A stretch of 64,000 nt of DNA from Chitinophagaceae bacterium (GCA_003168265.1 PMSV01000019.1:1-64000); one strand, 5' to 3'. Positions 25,182 to 33,738 are shown, numbered from the stretch's first letter. Translations and numbers: made by a program. Notes: generated from the letters alone by a model not told the origin.

Positions 25182-25502
25182 AGATATTTTTTTGCCATCG
25201 CAAAAATGCATTTCCTGAGTGAAGTTAGATATGCCAAAAAAAATAAAAAAATGTGCTTGGATGTAAAAATATTTTGCCTATTATTTTTATCGCCTGCACG
25301 GGCAATTTTGACGTGCGGAGCTGGATGTTGAAATTGACTAGGATATCGTACGCATTAAATACACTTAATCATTTCGATGTTACACACCTGAGCGCTATGG
25401 TGCAATTTTTTTAATTATAAATATGAGGCCTGCTCTTCAGCCGGCAATCTATATTTCTCAAAATAACGTTAATGCATAACCAAAATATTCTTTATTAAAA
25501 GC

Positions 25503-26168
25503 TTATTGTAGTTTCATGGTGTGGTTGGTCACGTTTTTTAACGAAACATAAGTAGAATCCCTGCCCTTCAGCAGCACATTGCCTAGCAGCGTGTCCTTGA
25601 CATTAAAATAATACTCGCCAGAATCGATATTATACATTCGCGCATATCCATTGATGTCTGTGACAAGGGTAAAAATATTGCCAGTGCTATCAAGGTCATC
25701 GGCCAGTTGCTCGCTTTTGAAGACCAGCAGTGTATCAAAAGAAATTGGGCTCAGCAGGCTGTCGACGAGATAAAGGACCAAACCATTTTGCCCATTCGTA
25801 TTGGGAACAAAAGTCAAGTCTTGCATCCCGTTGCCAGGCGTGACCTTTTGATCAATAACAGATATCAAGCCAGCAGTATCCAAAGATGCAGTAATCCAGT
25901 ATTGTGTGTGCTTATCAAGGTTGACAAAGAGATATTTGCCGTTTGAATCCGTTTGTACGGAGTAGAGATATCCAGCATTCACTTTATTGGAACTCTGTAA
26001 ATAGAGGGTAAACCCTGGAAGCGGCACCGAGTCATTCGGCAGTTCCGGATTTGGCTTAAAAAACAATGTGCCGGCCGTATCCAGATTGCCGCTCAGGTCA
26101 CCCTTTCTGCCGCAGGTGGCAAACAGAAGGCCAAAGGCTGTTATACAGAAAAAAAGATACTTTTTCAT
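25503..26168 (-). CDS. Lipoprotein with repeated beta-sandwich-like segments
   Basis: A 221-residue lipoprotein (lipobox LFATC, Cys19). The mature part has two similar segments of the form DSNGKYLFVN and DINGYARMYN, as in carboxypeptidase-regulatory-like or Cna-B-type domains. Just downstream of the 798-residue secreted protein, 17 bp apart, same strand, so probably an operon. Likely outer-membrane associated. Function unknown. Confidence 0.6.
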   Translation of the reverse strand: MKKYLFFCITAFGLLFATCGRKGDLSGNLDTAGTLFFKPNPELPNDSVPLPGFTLYLQSSNKVNAGYLYSVQTDSNGKYLFVNLDKHTQYWITASLDTAGLISVIDQKVTPGNGMQDLTFVPNTNGQNGLVLYLVDSLLSPISFDTLLVFKSEQLADDLDSTGNIFTLVTDINGYARMYNIDSGEYYFNVKDTLLGNVLLKGRDSTYVSLKNVTNHTMKLQ

Positions 26169-26185
26169 ATTAATAATTGATATTC

Positions 26186-28582
26186 TTATTTGAAAAATGC
26201 GGTTAGGATGCTGACCACGGCCAACGGGTCAGCGGAAATGCCCAAGAACAATGCTGGCCTATAACCAGTCGTTTGTCGCAAGATCTGATTGTTCAGGATT
26301 GAATAGCTCGTGTTGCTAAACCATTGCACTCCGCTGCTGAGTGTCAGGCCAGGGATCAGGTCAGCCCCAAAACCGGTATAGATATTTTTTAATGGGTCCG
26401 AGATTGAGGTCCCGGCGATAAAAGATATCCTTGATTTTATCACATCCCAGCCTTTGGCCTTTTTGAACCCGATCAGATCGGAATTGCCCAAGAAGACTTT
26501 TTTCAGGAAATGAAATTTGAGCGCCACCATGAAATCTGATTTCTGTTCTACGCTGCCTATATCAAGATTCCCTGTCACTGGGTCTCGGGCAATATTTGTC
26601 ACCCGGTTGTGCGTCAGGGTATAAGTGACTCCCAGTGTCAGCTCGACAAGCCTCGATTTGCCAAATTTGAAATAGCTCGAATCAACCATAACTGTAAGCG
26701 GGTTCTTGGATGTATCGGAAGGGTTTTTCAGCGGCAGTTTATAGTCAACTTCGGTCGGCGACTTATCATTGCCTTCGAAAAATGTCAGGCGCGTGATCAG
26801 GGCTGGCGAATCAGGCAGAGTTTCCTGTACATACAAAGGCGGCAACTGGGACGCATTGTATAGCGAATCAAAAAAATGGAACCTCCTGAAATCCTTCAGG
26901 AAGCCTTCGTACAAGGTTGCATAGCTGGCGGCATAATCTGGGGGAGGCGCCAATAGACTTGCTATGCCGCCTCTGTCCCAAAGCATATCAAAATAATCAG
27001 CGCTGTATATCTTATCAAAAGGGGAAATTTCAGGAAGGCTATCTGCGATCTCAGCAAGGCTTGTCTTTCCGCCCGATGTGCCTATAAAAGTGGCGGCGTT
27101 GTTCAATGACGGTAGTGAGAGGGCTGTAGATGAGTTCACATTTTGAGTGAGTTCAGGCTGATCGTTATAAGTCAACAGAGATCCCTGACCCCCTACTTTG
27201 AATGCGAGCGGGACATTATGAATCGCAGAAACCAATCTCTCATTGTCAGGATAGAGGTAGCCGAAATCACGTCTGTCCACATCCCGGTTGAAATAGTAAT
27301 TGCGTACATGGAGCGCGCTGTCACTGTTCTGACTTAGCGGGCTGATCACCTTATTGCGGAAATAAGCGTAGTTCTGGAAAGCCTTCATTGCTGTGGTGTT
27401 CAGCGAGTCCATTTTTTTCTTGTCTCCAGCATCACTCGCTTGAGATGCTTTTGAGGCAGAGTCATCAATATGCAGCAGCGAATCGCGCTCTTTCAATATG
27501 GCAAACATATCCCTGAAATGAGCATAGCCCAATGCGCTGTCCCTGATCAGCTGAGAGGCCATATTGATCACATGTTTGTCAATAGTATCCTTTGGCTGCT
27601 GGTTAGCCGCAGTCAAAGTCCGGAGCAGGCTTGGATCGGTAAAACCAAAGGGATTTATGCTCAGTTCCCCTCTCTTTACCATCCAGGAAAGGTGCAGCAT
27701 ATAGTCAAAAGAATTGGACAAGATATGCGGGTCCTTCTTGTAGTAGGCAAGTGTTGCAGAACTGTCCCATCCTGCAATCACGTGATCGAGCGTATCCACA
27801 CCTTTCTTACTTTTTTTGTCGTGCTCTATTTTGCCGAACAAATATTTTGACGCGTTCGCAAACGCCGGGTCGACAGAAATCATCTTTTCGAAATAGAGCA
27901 GGTCGGGGTAATCAAACAACTGTGCATGGTCATTATACCAACGGATCTGCAGGTCTTTTGCGCCATCCCTGCGATAAAGATTGATCACTGCATTAGCACC
28001 GCTGGCGATGCAGTGTCCTTGCAGATAATAATCGCAACAGTCATCTTTGGCAAGGCATAGGGGAACGCTGTCATCGCAATCTTTGCCGGGGCACTTCATT
28101 TTCAATTTGTACTGATCAATGAGCTCTTTGATAAAGTCTTCCGGCTGTGGGGTATAGATAAATGTGCGGCCAAAAACAGAAGGCCGGCAATTAGGTTGGC
28201 ACGAACAAAGAGGTGAATAATATGCAAGGAGGTCTTCAAATTTCCTGTCGTGAAAAAAAGTGAACAATGATTCAAGGTCGTTGACAAGCATCGTTATTTG
28301 ATGCAAATAATCGGGATGGGGGGTTGTCCGTTCGGCCTGTTCTTTGCGCGATTCCCAGTAAGCAAGCGCCTGAGCAATATTCCCACGGACCGAATCCACC
28401 TGCCGCATAAATGTCTCTTTGTCAAAAGCGATTTTGATGTTAATGTTTGAATTGGGCAACAGCAAAGCAGGAGGTCCTTTGATCAGCTCACCAAATTTAC
28501 TGAACTCATATGTATAAGCAACTTGTGCGCTTGCACCAAAAGCTAAGATGAGGAATACTCCAAAAATGCTGGATATTTTCAT
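26186..28582 (-). CDS. Large secreted protein with outer-membrane-barrel-like end
   Basis: A 798-residue protein with a signal peptide cleaved after about residue 19 (FGASAQ). Residues about 120-190 hold a Cys-rich cluster (CSCQPNC, CPGKDCDD, DDCCDYY), suggesting disulfides or metal binding in the periplasm or outside. The middle is helical. The last 130 residues alternate hydrophobic strands (LTLGVTYTLTH, MVALKFHFL, FGADLIPGLTLSSGV) and resemble outer-membrane barrel strands, though the final residue is Lys. No family recognised. It precedes the 221-residue lipoprotein in the same transcription unit. Confidence 0.6.
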   Translation of the reverse strand: MKISSIFGVFLILAFGASAQVAYTYEFSKFGELIKGPPALLLPNSNINIKIAFDKETFMRQVDSVRGNIAQALAYWESRKEQAERTTPHPDYLHQITMLVNDLESLFTFFHDRKFEDLLAYYSPLCSCQPNCRPSVFGRTFIYTPQPEDFIKELIDQYKLKMKCPGKDCDDSVPLCLAKDDCCDYYLQGHCIASGANAVINLYRRDGAKDLQIRWYNDHAQLFDYPDLLYFEKMISVDPAFANASKYLFGKIEHDKKSKKGVDTLDHVIAGWDSSATLAYYKKDPHILSNSFDYMLHLSWMVKRGELSINPFGFTDPSLLRTLTAANQQPKDTIDKHVINMASQLIRDSALGYAHFRDMFAILKERDSLLHIDDSASKASQASDAGDKKKMDSLNTTAMKAFQNYAYFRNKVISPLSQNSDSALHVRNYYFNRDVDRRDFGYLYPDNERLVSAIHNVPLAFKVGGQGSLLTYNDQPELTQNVNSSTALSLPSLNNAATFIGTSGGKTSLAEIADSLPEISPFDKIYSADYFDMLWDRGGIASLLAPPPDYAASYATLYEGFLKDFRRFHFFDSLYNASQLPPLYVQETLPDSPALITRLTFFEGNDKSPTEVDYKLPLKNPSDTSKNPLTVMVDSSYFKFGKSRLVELTLGVTYTLTHNRVTNIARDPVTGNLDIGSVEQKSDFMVALKFHFLKKVFLGNSDLIGFKKAKGWDVIKSRISFIAGTSISDPLKNIYTGFGADLIPGLTLSSGVQWFSNTSYSILNNQILRQTTGYRPALFLGISADPLAVVSILTAFFK

Positions 28583-28746
28583 ATTAAACTGAATTTTGGT
28601 CTGACTTAAAAAATATAATGATGATATTTTGATAGTTGAGAATCTTTTTAGAAGTAAGCAGTATGAGCTACAGAAAAATATAATTTTGACATTCGTTCTA
28701 TAACAATATTTTTTGGTGAATATTCAAAATAATCCTTTAACCTGCA

Positions 28747-28764
28747 ATACCCCTTTAGGGGTAT
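28747..28764. repeat. Perfect short hairpin ATACCCC-TTTA-GGGGTAT
   Basis: Seven-base arms around a four-base loop, just beyond the stop codon of the small gene at 28782. No T run follows on either strand, so it may be a weak terminator, an operator or an element-end sequence. Confidence 0.5.
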
Positions 28765-28781
28765 AGTTGATCTCATACAAA

Positions 28782-29030
28782 TCATTTATGGAATTTTAGC
28801 TTAATCTGGTTGGCTTTTTCTTCAATTTCGGACGCGGCGCCTGACATCATCTTGTCTAAGTCTTCCCGTTTAAAGTAGCCGCTATTGTTCTTAAAAACCC
28901 CGAACTGATTGCATCTTTCGAGAAGCCGCGTCCGCGCAAGGTTGCAATATATCATCGCTTCTTCCGGCTTCAGGTAGGGCTTGTAGCAGAGCGCAACCGC
29001 ACGCATCTCTACCTTGTCATTATTTTTCAT
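28782..29030 (-). CDS. Small DNA-binding-like mobilome protein
   Basis: An 82-residue protein. Residues 20-65 (LKPEEAMIYCNLARTRLLERCNQFG then YFKREDLDKMM) look like the excisionase-type winged helix common in Bacteroidota mobile elements, where the last helix ends in an RREDLD-like motif. It lies 17 bp downstream of another small HTH gene, same strand. Likely part of the regulatory or excision functions of an element whose integrase is not in the window. Confidence 0.5.
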   Translation of the reverse strand: MKNNDKVEMRAVALCYKPYLKPEEAMIYCNLARTRLLERCNQFGVFKNNSGYFKREDLDKMMSGAASEIEEKANQIKLKFHK

Positions 29031-29047
29031 CTGAATCGTATTGTGAT

Positions 29048-29242
29048 TTAGCCCTTCAACAGTTGCTGGATATCGTTGTGCAAAAAATAGACCCTTGAGC
29101 GAACTTTGAACGGCTTTAATTTACCGTCCCTGATCATTCCATATATCGTTGGCCTTGTGACGCTGAACATCTCGCATATCTCATCCATTTTGTACAGTGG
29201 TTTATAGCTGAGGCCTGGGGTCTCGTATTTATTCTGGGCCAC
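29048..29242 (-). CDS. Excisionase-type helix-turn-helix protein, N-terminally truncated
   Basis: The 64-residue product contains a MerR/Xis-like HTH: YKMDEICEMFSVTRPTIYGMI then a wing with FKVRSRVYFL and NDIQQLL. It would start with GTG at 29242. The same frame continues upstream to an ATG at 29350 but is interrupted by TGA at 29299-29297 (codon 18), and the sequence upstream has the composition of a real N-terminus (an acidic helix FREIIKEELK). So the original gene was probably 100 residues and has lost its start region to a nonsense mutation. The DNA-binding part is still intact. Confidence 0.6.
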   Translation of the reverse strand: MAQNKYETPGLSYKPLYKMDEICEMFSVTRPTIYGMIRDGKLKPFKVRSRVYFLHNDIQQLLKG

Positions 29243-29380
29243 GGTTTTATTTTGTTGCAGCTTCAGCTCTTCCTTTATGATCTCCCGGAATTTTTTTCAG
29301 AAATCATCGGGAGCGTAAGGGAATAACATCGGGATGCTTTGCTCGTTCATGCTTTTGTTTTTGCTTTTTTTATATCCTTC

Positions 29381-29650
29381 CTATAAATATTTCTTCAGCC
29401 ATTCTGAATTCTTATCGCTGTAGGTATTTATCCAAACTGCTTCTCTGCCTGTCCTTATCACGAACACGGGGTCAGCGATGACCGTGATTTTTGCAAGTAG
29501 CAATCTCAATTCCGCAGACGTTTTTTCTGTGACGACGGCATAAGCATTGTCATGAATCGGGCGCCATGAATATTCTTCCTTCAGCTTTGCGATGAATGCT
29601 TCTTTTCTTTTCGGGTCTTTGATGTCGAAAGTCACGATATATGTTATCAT
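29381..29650 (-). CDS. Cas2-like ferredoxin-fold protein (SinR-family type)
   Basis: An 89-residue protein starting MITYIVTFDIKD, the first strand of a ferredoxin-like fold as in Cas2/VapD. The Asp in FDIKD matches the Cas2 catalytic or structural Asp. It ends SEWLKKYL. No other cas gene or repeat array is nearby, so this is the stand-alone type often labelled SinR-like, not an adaptation protein. Function unknown; a toxin-like or nucleic-acid role is conceivable. Confidence 0.6.
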   Translation of the reverse strand: MITYIVTFDIKDPKRKEAFIAKLKEEYSWRPIHDNAYAVVTEKTSAELRLLLAKITVIADPVFVIRTGREAVWINTYSDKNSEWLKKYL

Positions 29651-29697
29651 GTTTGCCCATCGCTCTCATATTTTCAGGTACGCATCACAGTTACTTT

Positions 29698-29823
29698 TTA
29701 CAATCCGCCACCAATGCTTCCGACACATTTCAAGCCGCTCAGATCTTTATGATGTTCATACCTGATTGATTTCTCTTTGTGCAAAGGGTTCAAAGCGATC
29801 AGCAAAATGGTGATCAGCTTCAT
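29698..29823 (-). CDS. Possible 41-residue protein coupled to hom
   Basis: ATG overlaps the TGA of the homoserine dehydrogenase gene (ATGA). The product has a hydrophobic start (about ten residues) and a Gly-rich end. The overlap suggests translational coupling, but the frame is short and could be chance. Confidence 0.3.
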   Translation of the reverse strand: MKLITILLIALNPLHKEKSIRYEHHKDLSGLKCVGSIGGGL

Positions 29824-31076
29824 AATGCCATCATTTGCATCTCATCAATAGCTGTCATCTTCATCTTTGTTATTTCTTTTCTTTCGATGATCCCATCCGG
29901 CATCAAGATCAGCGACACGCCGTTGTCTTTCCACGAGTCGTTTTGCAGAAGCTCCGCGAATGGCAATATGCCGATCAGGTATTTTCTTTTTTCTCCTGCG
30001 TGCCATTCGCCGATCATAATAAAATCTCCTTTCGGCACATCATCGTGCTCATTGAAGCTGACAAATACAGACACGCAAAAATCATTTGTCAATTCGTGAG
30101 GAGTATGATGATATAATTTCTTGTACTCGTATTTGTATTGATAGCGCAGTGCCGAGAGATCGCTGAGGATGGCTGATGCAGTCGGGAAAGACCCTGCGCC
30201 TTTGCCATAAAAAAATTGCTTGTCAGCAAATGCACTCTCGATCACCACGCCATTATATTCATTTTTTACAAAACTTAAAGGATCGTCATGTTTCACTAAT
30301 TGCGGGAGAACAAATGCTGCGACCTTGCCATCGGATAATTTTTTTGCTTGTGCTACTAATTTTATCTCAAAGCCTTTTTCTTTTGCAGTGATTGCGTCAG
30401 CCTGATTTATATTTTGGATCCCGGTGAAAACAAACTCATCTGAGATTATACCATATGCGTGTGTCAAAAGGAATGACCATTTGTTTTTCGCGTCATGGCC
30501 ATCTGTGTCCAGTGTAGGATCTGTCTCTGCAAAGCCTAACTGTTTTGCTAACAGCAATGCCTGTCCGTAATCAAGATTCTCTTCGAACATCTTTGTGAGA
30601 ATGAAGTTCGTTGAGCCGTTGGCAATCGCCCGCATAGAATGCAAAAGGTCATTGTCATAATATTCTTCGAGATTGCGGATGATTGGTATGGATGCTCCTG
30701 CGGCGGCTTCATATAAAAAAGGCATTTCAGTTTCTTTTTGCAATTGCAATATTTCTTGCAAATGGTCTGCTATCATTTTCTTGCTGGCACTGACAACAGC
30801 TTTTTTATTTTTTAATGCTGTACCCACAATTTCAAAAGCAGCTTCTGATTCGTTGATCACTTCGACGATTACATTTATTTCTGCGTCATCCAACAACTCA
30901 TTTTTGTCAGTAGTAAATAGTGACTTTGGCGCATCCCTCTTTTTCTGAGAATTTTTTATGCACACTTTTTTTATTGTTGCGTTCAATGATGGTGTTTGAT
31001 TCAAGACTTTGTACAGCCCTTCGCCGACAACGCCGAACCCGAATAACCCAATCGTCAGTTGCTGATGCTCGTTCAT
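29820..31076 (-). CDS. hom: Homoserine dehydrogenase
   Basis: A 418-residue oxidoreductase that reduces aspartate semialdehyde to homoserine with NAD(P)H, the branch point to threonine and methionine. The N-terminal Rossmann motif is GLFGFGVVGEGL. The catalytic domain has the conserved GSTNFILTKM and FAETDPTLDTDGHDAKNK (catalytic Lys and Asp). No ACT regulatory domain is present at the C-terminus; the last 70 residues are an extra domain found in Bacteroidota versions. Cytoplasmic. It lies downstream of a hairpin-containing leader and of a TenA-like gene. Confidence 0.92.
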   Translation of the reverse strand: MNEHQQLTIGLFGFGVVGEGLYKVLNQTPSLNATIKKVCIKNSQKKRDAPKSLFTTDKNELLDDAEINVIVEVINESEAAFEIVGTALKNKKAVVSASKKMIADHLQEILQLQKETEMPFLYEAAAGASIPIIRNLEEYYDNDLLHSMRAIANGSTNFILTKMFEENLDYGQALLLAKQLGFAETDPTLDTDGHDAKNKWSFLLTHAYGIISDEFVFTGIQNINQADAITAKEKGFEIKLVAQAKKLSDGKVAAFVLPQLVKHDDPLSFVKNEYNGVVIESAFADKQFFYGKGAGSFPTASAILSDLSALRYQYKYEYKKLYHHTPHELTNDFCVSVFVSFNEHDDVPKGDFIMIGEWHAGEKRKYLIGILPFAELLQNDSWKDNGVSLILMPDGIIERKEITKMKMTAIDEMQMMAL

Positions 31077-31173
31077 ATGTTTTTAATGCCTGTTTTTAAA
31101 ATGAGGAGAGAGCTAAAGCCCCCTCCGTGGCAGCCACACTGCTTAAACTATTAGGAAATTGGCTGCGTTAGTT

Positions 31174-31242
31174 TCAAACACATTCTTTAAAAAAGCCGGG
31201 ACACTGGAAAGAATCCCGGGGATGGAGCGGCGGTACTACCAT
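31174..31242 (-). other. Candidate leader peptide frame before hom
   Basis: A 22-codon frame with ATG at 31242 and TGA at 31174 runs through both hairpins of the hom leader. It is Pro/Phe-rich with no run of Thr, Met or Ile codons, so it is not a classical amino-acid attenuator by composition. May be chance. Confidence 0.2.
31189..31219 (-). terminator. Rho-independent terminator between TenA-like gene and hom
   Basis: On the minus strand CCGGGA and TCCCGG close a 12-base loop, then CTTTTTT follows. It may end the TenA-like transcript or act as an attenuator for hom. Confidence 0.65.
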
Positions 31243-31255
31243 GATGGGGCCGCTC
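31225..31255 (-). promoter_or_regulatory. Upstream hairpin in the hom leader
   Basis: GAGCGGC pairs with GCCGCTC around a 17-base loop, six bases before the terminator stem on the transcript. Two hairpins in tandem suggest control of hom rather than simple termination. Confidence 0.35.
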
Positions 31256-31292
31256 ACATATACCTTAAACTAACAATGAGCAATCTTTATGA

Positions 31293-31871
31293 TCAGTTCA
31301 TTTTTTCGTCCATGATTCCACTTAGCGCATCCCATAGTGCGATGCACTGATCGGCGCAGGCTTTGTTCGCGATCGCTTTTTCATGTTCATGCAGCGCGCT
31401 GATCTTTTCTGCAAGCAGCCTTGGCTCTTGCCAGTCGTCAACATGCTTAATGAAATAGGCTTCATCTATTTTCTGGTCGCTGTAATGTTTTCTTATCCCT
31501 TCCAGTTTTGATTTGGCCGTGGCAGGCTGTTGCAATTCGAAAGCATACAGTGCGCCGAGCGCGGAAGCATAGCGCTTGAAATTATTTTCGGTTGTCCATA
31601 ACAGTTGGATGGATGGTTTCAACCTTGAACAGATCATTTGTGGGCAGATACTGTCAGCGAATTTTTCCCATAATTTAAAATGTTCCATCTCCTCCGCAGC
31701 GATTTTATGCTCGCCAGCTATTTTCCATCCTTTGCTGATCTGCCTAATAAATGTGCCCCATTCACATGAATACAATGCAAGTTGTTTGCGCGTCAATTTG
31801 CCTTCGTTCCATGCCAAGTAAAATGGATGTTTCAGCAAACTATGCTCATTAATGATATCTGAAAATGTCAT
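31293..31871 (-). CDS. TenA/PqqC-like (haem oxygenase fold) protein, CADD-type
   Basis: A 192-residue all-helical protein. The start HSLLKHPFYLAWNEGKLTRKQLALYSCEW is typical of the TenA/PqqC/CADD superfamily (a His, a Trp and then Tyr/Glu ligands). Later Glu and His residues at EEMEHFKLWEKF and FELQQPATAK are consistent with a di-iron or substrate pocket. Members act in thiamin salvage, PQQ synthesis or self-sacrificing p-aminobenzoate synthesis; which applies here is unclear. Upstream of hom on the same strand, with a terminator between. Confidence 0.65.
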   Translation of the reverse strand: MTFSDIINEHSLLKHPFYLAWNEGKLTRKQLALYSCEWGTFIRQISKGWKIAGEHKIAAEEMEHFKLWEKFADSICPQMICSRLKPSIQLLWTTENNFKRYASALGALYAFELQQPATAKSKLEGIRKHYSDQKIDEAYFIKHVDDWQEPRLLAEKISALHEHEKAIANKACADQCIALWDALSGIMDEKMN

Positions 31872-31961
31872 GACTATGATAAAATTTTAAGTTTCAAAAA
31901 AAGGGGCGAGTAAAGACAGGCCCCGTGTTAACGATTCTATTTGTATATATAAAAACATAGT

Positions 31962-32468
31962 TTATTGGTACACCAGTTTTTTTATGTGCTCTGCATATTT
32001 TTCCATCGCAAGGAATGTGCTGGCGATCAAATCGTATTGCGGCATCTGCCCCTCTTCTTCATCTTCTGCTTTTTTCCTGAACAGTTCTTCGTCGCGGTCA
32101 GTCCGGCCGCTTTTGTAATAATCGCAGAATTCCTGGTTGTCGCGAACGAATTTGTCAAATCTTTGCATCTCCCGCAATTGAAAATCTTTTATCTGGTCTG
32201 GTTTTTCTGAAGGCTCAAACAAGATCAGGTGATATAGTTGCCTATAAAATTTTATTTCCGAGATGAACAGGGGCTTGATCTGCTTATAGAATCTTATTTC
32301 TTCTGCGGCATCCCTGAACTTATACCCATCCATCTGTTTTGCCAGCAGCGACCAGAAGTGCTCGGCAGCATGGGAACAGCGCTCCACCTGGGCACGCATC
32401 TCCGCCTCCTTCCCCTTGACGCAGGCGATCTCTTCCTGTGTGAACAGATTAAAGTGTGATATATGCAC
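31962..32468 (-). CDS. rteC: RteC family protein of conjugative elements
   Basis: About 169 residues from the GTG at 32468. The frame is open to an ATG at 32594, but that extension would lie antisense to a credible HTH gene. Features of RteC: EEIRFYKQIKPLFISEIKFYRQ in the middle and RFDKFVRDNQEFCDYYKSGRTDRDEE near the end. In Bacteroides conjugative transposons RteC is a DNA-binding activator of excision genes. Shorter than the usual 250-280 residues, lacking most of the last 60. It may be a relic copy. It lies next to a divergent winged-helix gene. Confidence 0.65.
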   Translation of the reverse strand: MHISHFNLFTQEEIACVKGKEAEMRAQVERCSHAAEHFWSLLAKQMDGYKFRDAAEEIRFYKQIKPLFISEIKFYRQLYHLILFEPSEKPDQIKDFQLREMQRFDKFVRDNQEFCDYYKSGRTDRDEELFRKKAEDEEEGQMPQYDLIASTFLAMEKYAEHIKKLVYQ

Positions 32469-32747
32469 AGTGCGGAGCTGACAATGTTTTTCAATGCGAT
32501 AAAAAAAGATGAGCGCATCTGCGCCTTCCATATCAGCCTGTACATGGCGATGTTCCAGAAATGGAACCTCAATCATTTTCAAAACCCTGTCCACATCTCA
32601 CGGCGCGAGATGATGATGCTCTCAAAAATAAATGGGACTGCGACCTATCACAAATACATCAAGGATCTGCAGGCGTTCGGGTTTATAAAATATATGCCCT
32701 CGTATCATCCGAAATTGGGGAGCGAGGTTTGGTTTAATAAAGTATGA
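32463..32747 (+). CDS. Winged-helix regulator of the Bacteroidota mobilome type
   Basis: Ninety-four residues from 32463; an internal Met at 32484 is an alternative start. The core is a replication/regulator-like winged helix: HISLYMAMFQKWNLNHFQNP, SRREMMMLSKI, TYHKYIKDLQAFGFI. Proteins with this series are widespread in Bacteroidota mobile elements. Its 5-prime region overlaps the possible long form of RteC on the other strand. Probably DNA-binding. Confidence 0.65.
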   Translation: MHSAELTMFFNAIKKDERICAFHISLYMAMFQKWNLNHFQNPVHISRREMMMLSKINGTATYHKYIKDLQAFGFIKYMPSYHPKLGSEVWFNKV

Positions 32748-32768
32748 GAAGAATTAAAGATTAGGATC

Positions 32769-33617
32769 CTAAAATAAATGTGACGGTATCAATTGAAATT
32801 TCTCTTTCCCTAATGTCATTTCATAAACACGGGCATTGGGATATTTGTTTTTCACTATTTCCAATATGGCAAATTTATCCGTCAGCGGCATATTTACACC
32901 AAGATGAACAGTTTGCAAAGCCGACGAGTTTACTGTCGCTTTCGTGTTTGGTCCATTGATTCGAGTAATCCGATATTCATCTTCGTATTCCCAGATTTTA
33001 GCCTTGGTATATATTAGTCTGTGCATAAGATGGATATCCATCTCCAAAACGTTTACAGTTGGTATTTCTTCAGAATATTTAACCTTTGAAACAGCCCCCA
33101 GGTTTTGCTTCACGAGCTTTTTTGTATCAAATCCTATCACGAATCCTTTGTGACTGTCTGCATAATGTGACCACATTAAAAAATTAGCGGCGTGAGGTGT
33201 CAAACTTACAACGCCGTACATCAAATTAAGATCATCTTTATTAAATCCATATTGCTGCTGGAAATATGTATCTGGATCCTCCAAGATGTGAAAAAGTTGT
33301 TTAGCAATCTCCTCCTCTAAGGCTTTTGGGTTACCTATTAAATTTGGGAATTGCCTCGGTGCCAGTTCTTCCAATTTCTGTTTTATTTTTACCGGATCAG
33401 AATCTTGTGGATCTGGTCTAAATGGAAGGCCGCAGTCGTAGGGGTCGTTAAATTTTTTAGGCTCGGGAAAGAATAGCTCCATATCGGTGAGCAGCCTCTT
33501 ATGGTGGGGGTTGTCCCATACTCTGTATTTATAAAGCATCTCTGGCATGTTATTAAAAAACTCATTCTCAGTTGTTCGGAAATAAGTAGTCATTTTTTTT
33601 AGGGATTTAATTGACAT
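32769..33617 (-). CDS. DUF2971 protein
   Basis: A 282-residue protein with the DUF2971 landmarks: LYKYRVWDNPHHKRLL, ELFFPEPKKFNDPYDC, LMWSHYADSHKGFVIGFD and a late WEYEDEYRI. The Arg, His and Glu placement suggests an enzyme active site, and the family is often found in defence islands, but no reaction is proven. Two Met codons (residues 1 and 9) are possible starts. It is divergent from the 350-residue gene on the right, separated by about 120 bp. Confidence 0.8.
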   Translation of the reverse strand: MSIKSLKKMTTYFRTTENEFFNNMPEMLYKYRVWDNPHHKRLLTDMELFFPEPKKFNDPYDCGLPFRPDPQDSDPVKIKQKLEELAPRQFPNLIGNPKALEEEIAKQLFHILEDPDTYFQQQYGFNKDDLNLMYGVVSLTPHAANFLMWSHYADSHKGFVIGFDTKKLVKQNLGAVSKVKYSEEIPTVNVLEMDIHLMHRLIYTKAKIWEYEDEYRITRINGPNTKATVNSSALQTVHLGVNMPLTDKFAILEIVKNKYPNARVYEMTLGKEKFQLIPSHLF

Positions 33618-33738
33618 CTTGAAGCTGCATGTTGGTTACAAATTCAGCGAACCGCATACTGATAAGATTTTTTCCTTAATTTATACAAACTAAATAAAAA
33701 TCTTACGCCAATAAAATTAATCTCGACAATATATCAGA

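Noticed and set aside
29381-29650. CRISPR-Cas adaptation gene (cas2)
   Set aside because: The fold is Cas2-like, but there is no cas1, no other cas gene and no repeat array in the window.
31077-31292. SAM-I or TPP riboswitch before hom/TenA-like gene
   Set aside because: None of the conserved core sequences of these riboswitches are present; only two simple hairpins are seen.
5149-33617. A complete integrative conjugative element
   Set aside because: mob genes, RteC and excisionase-like genes are present but there is no integrase, no tra operon and no attachment-site repeat identified in the window.
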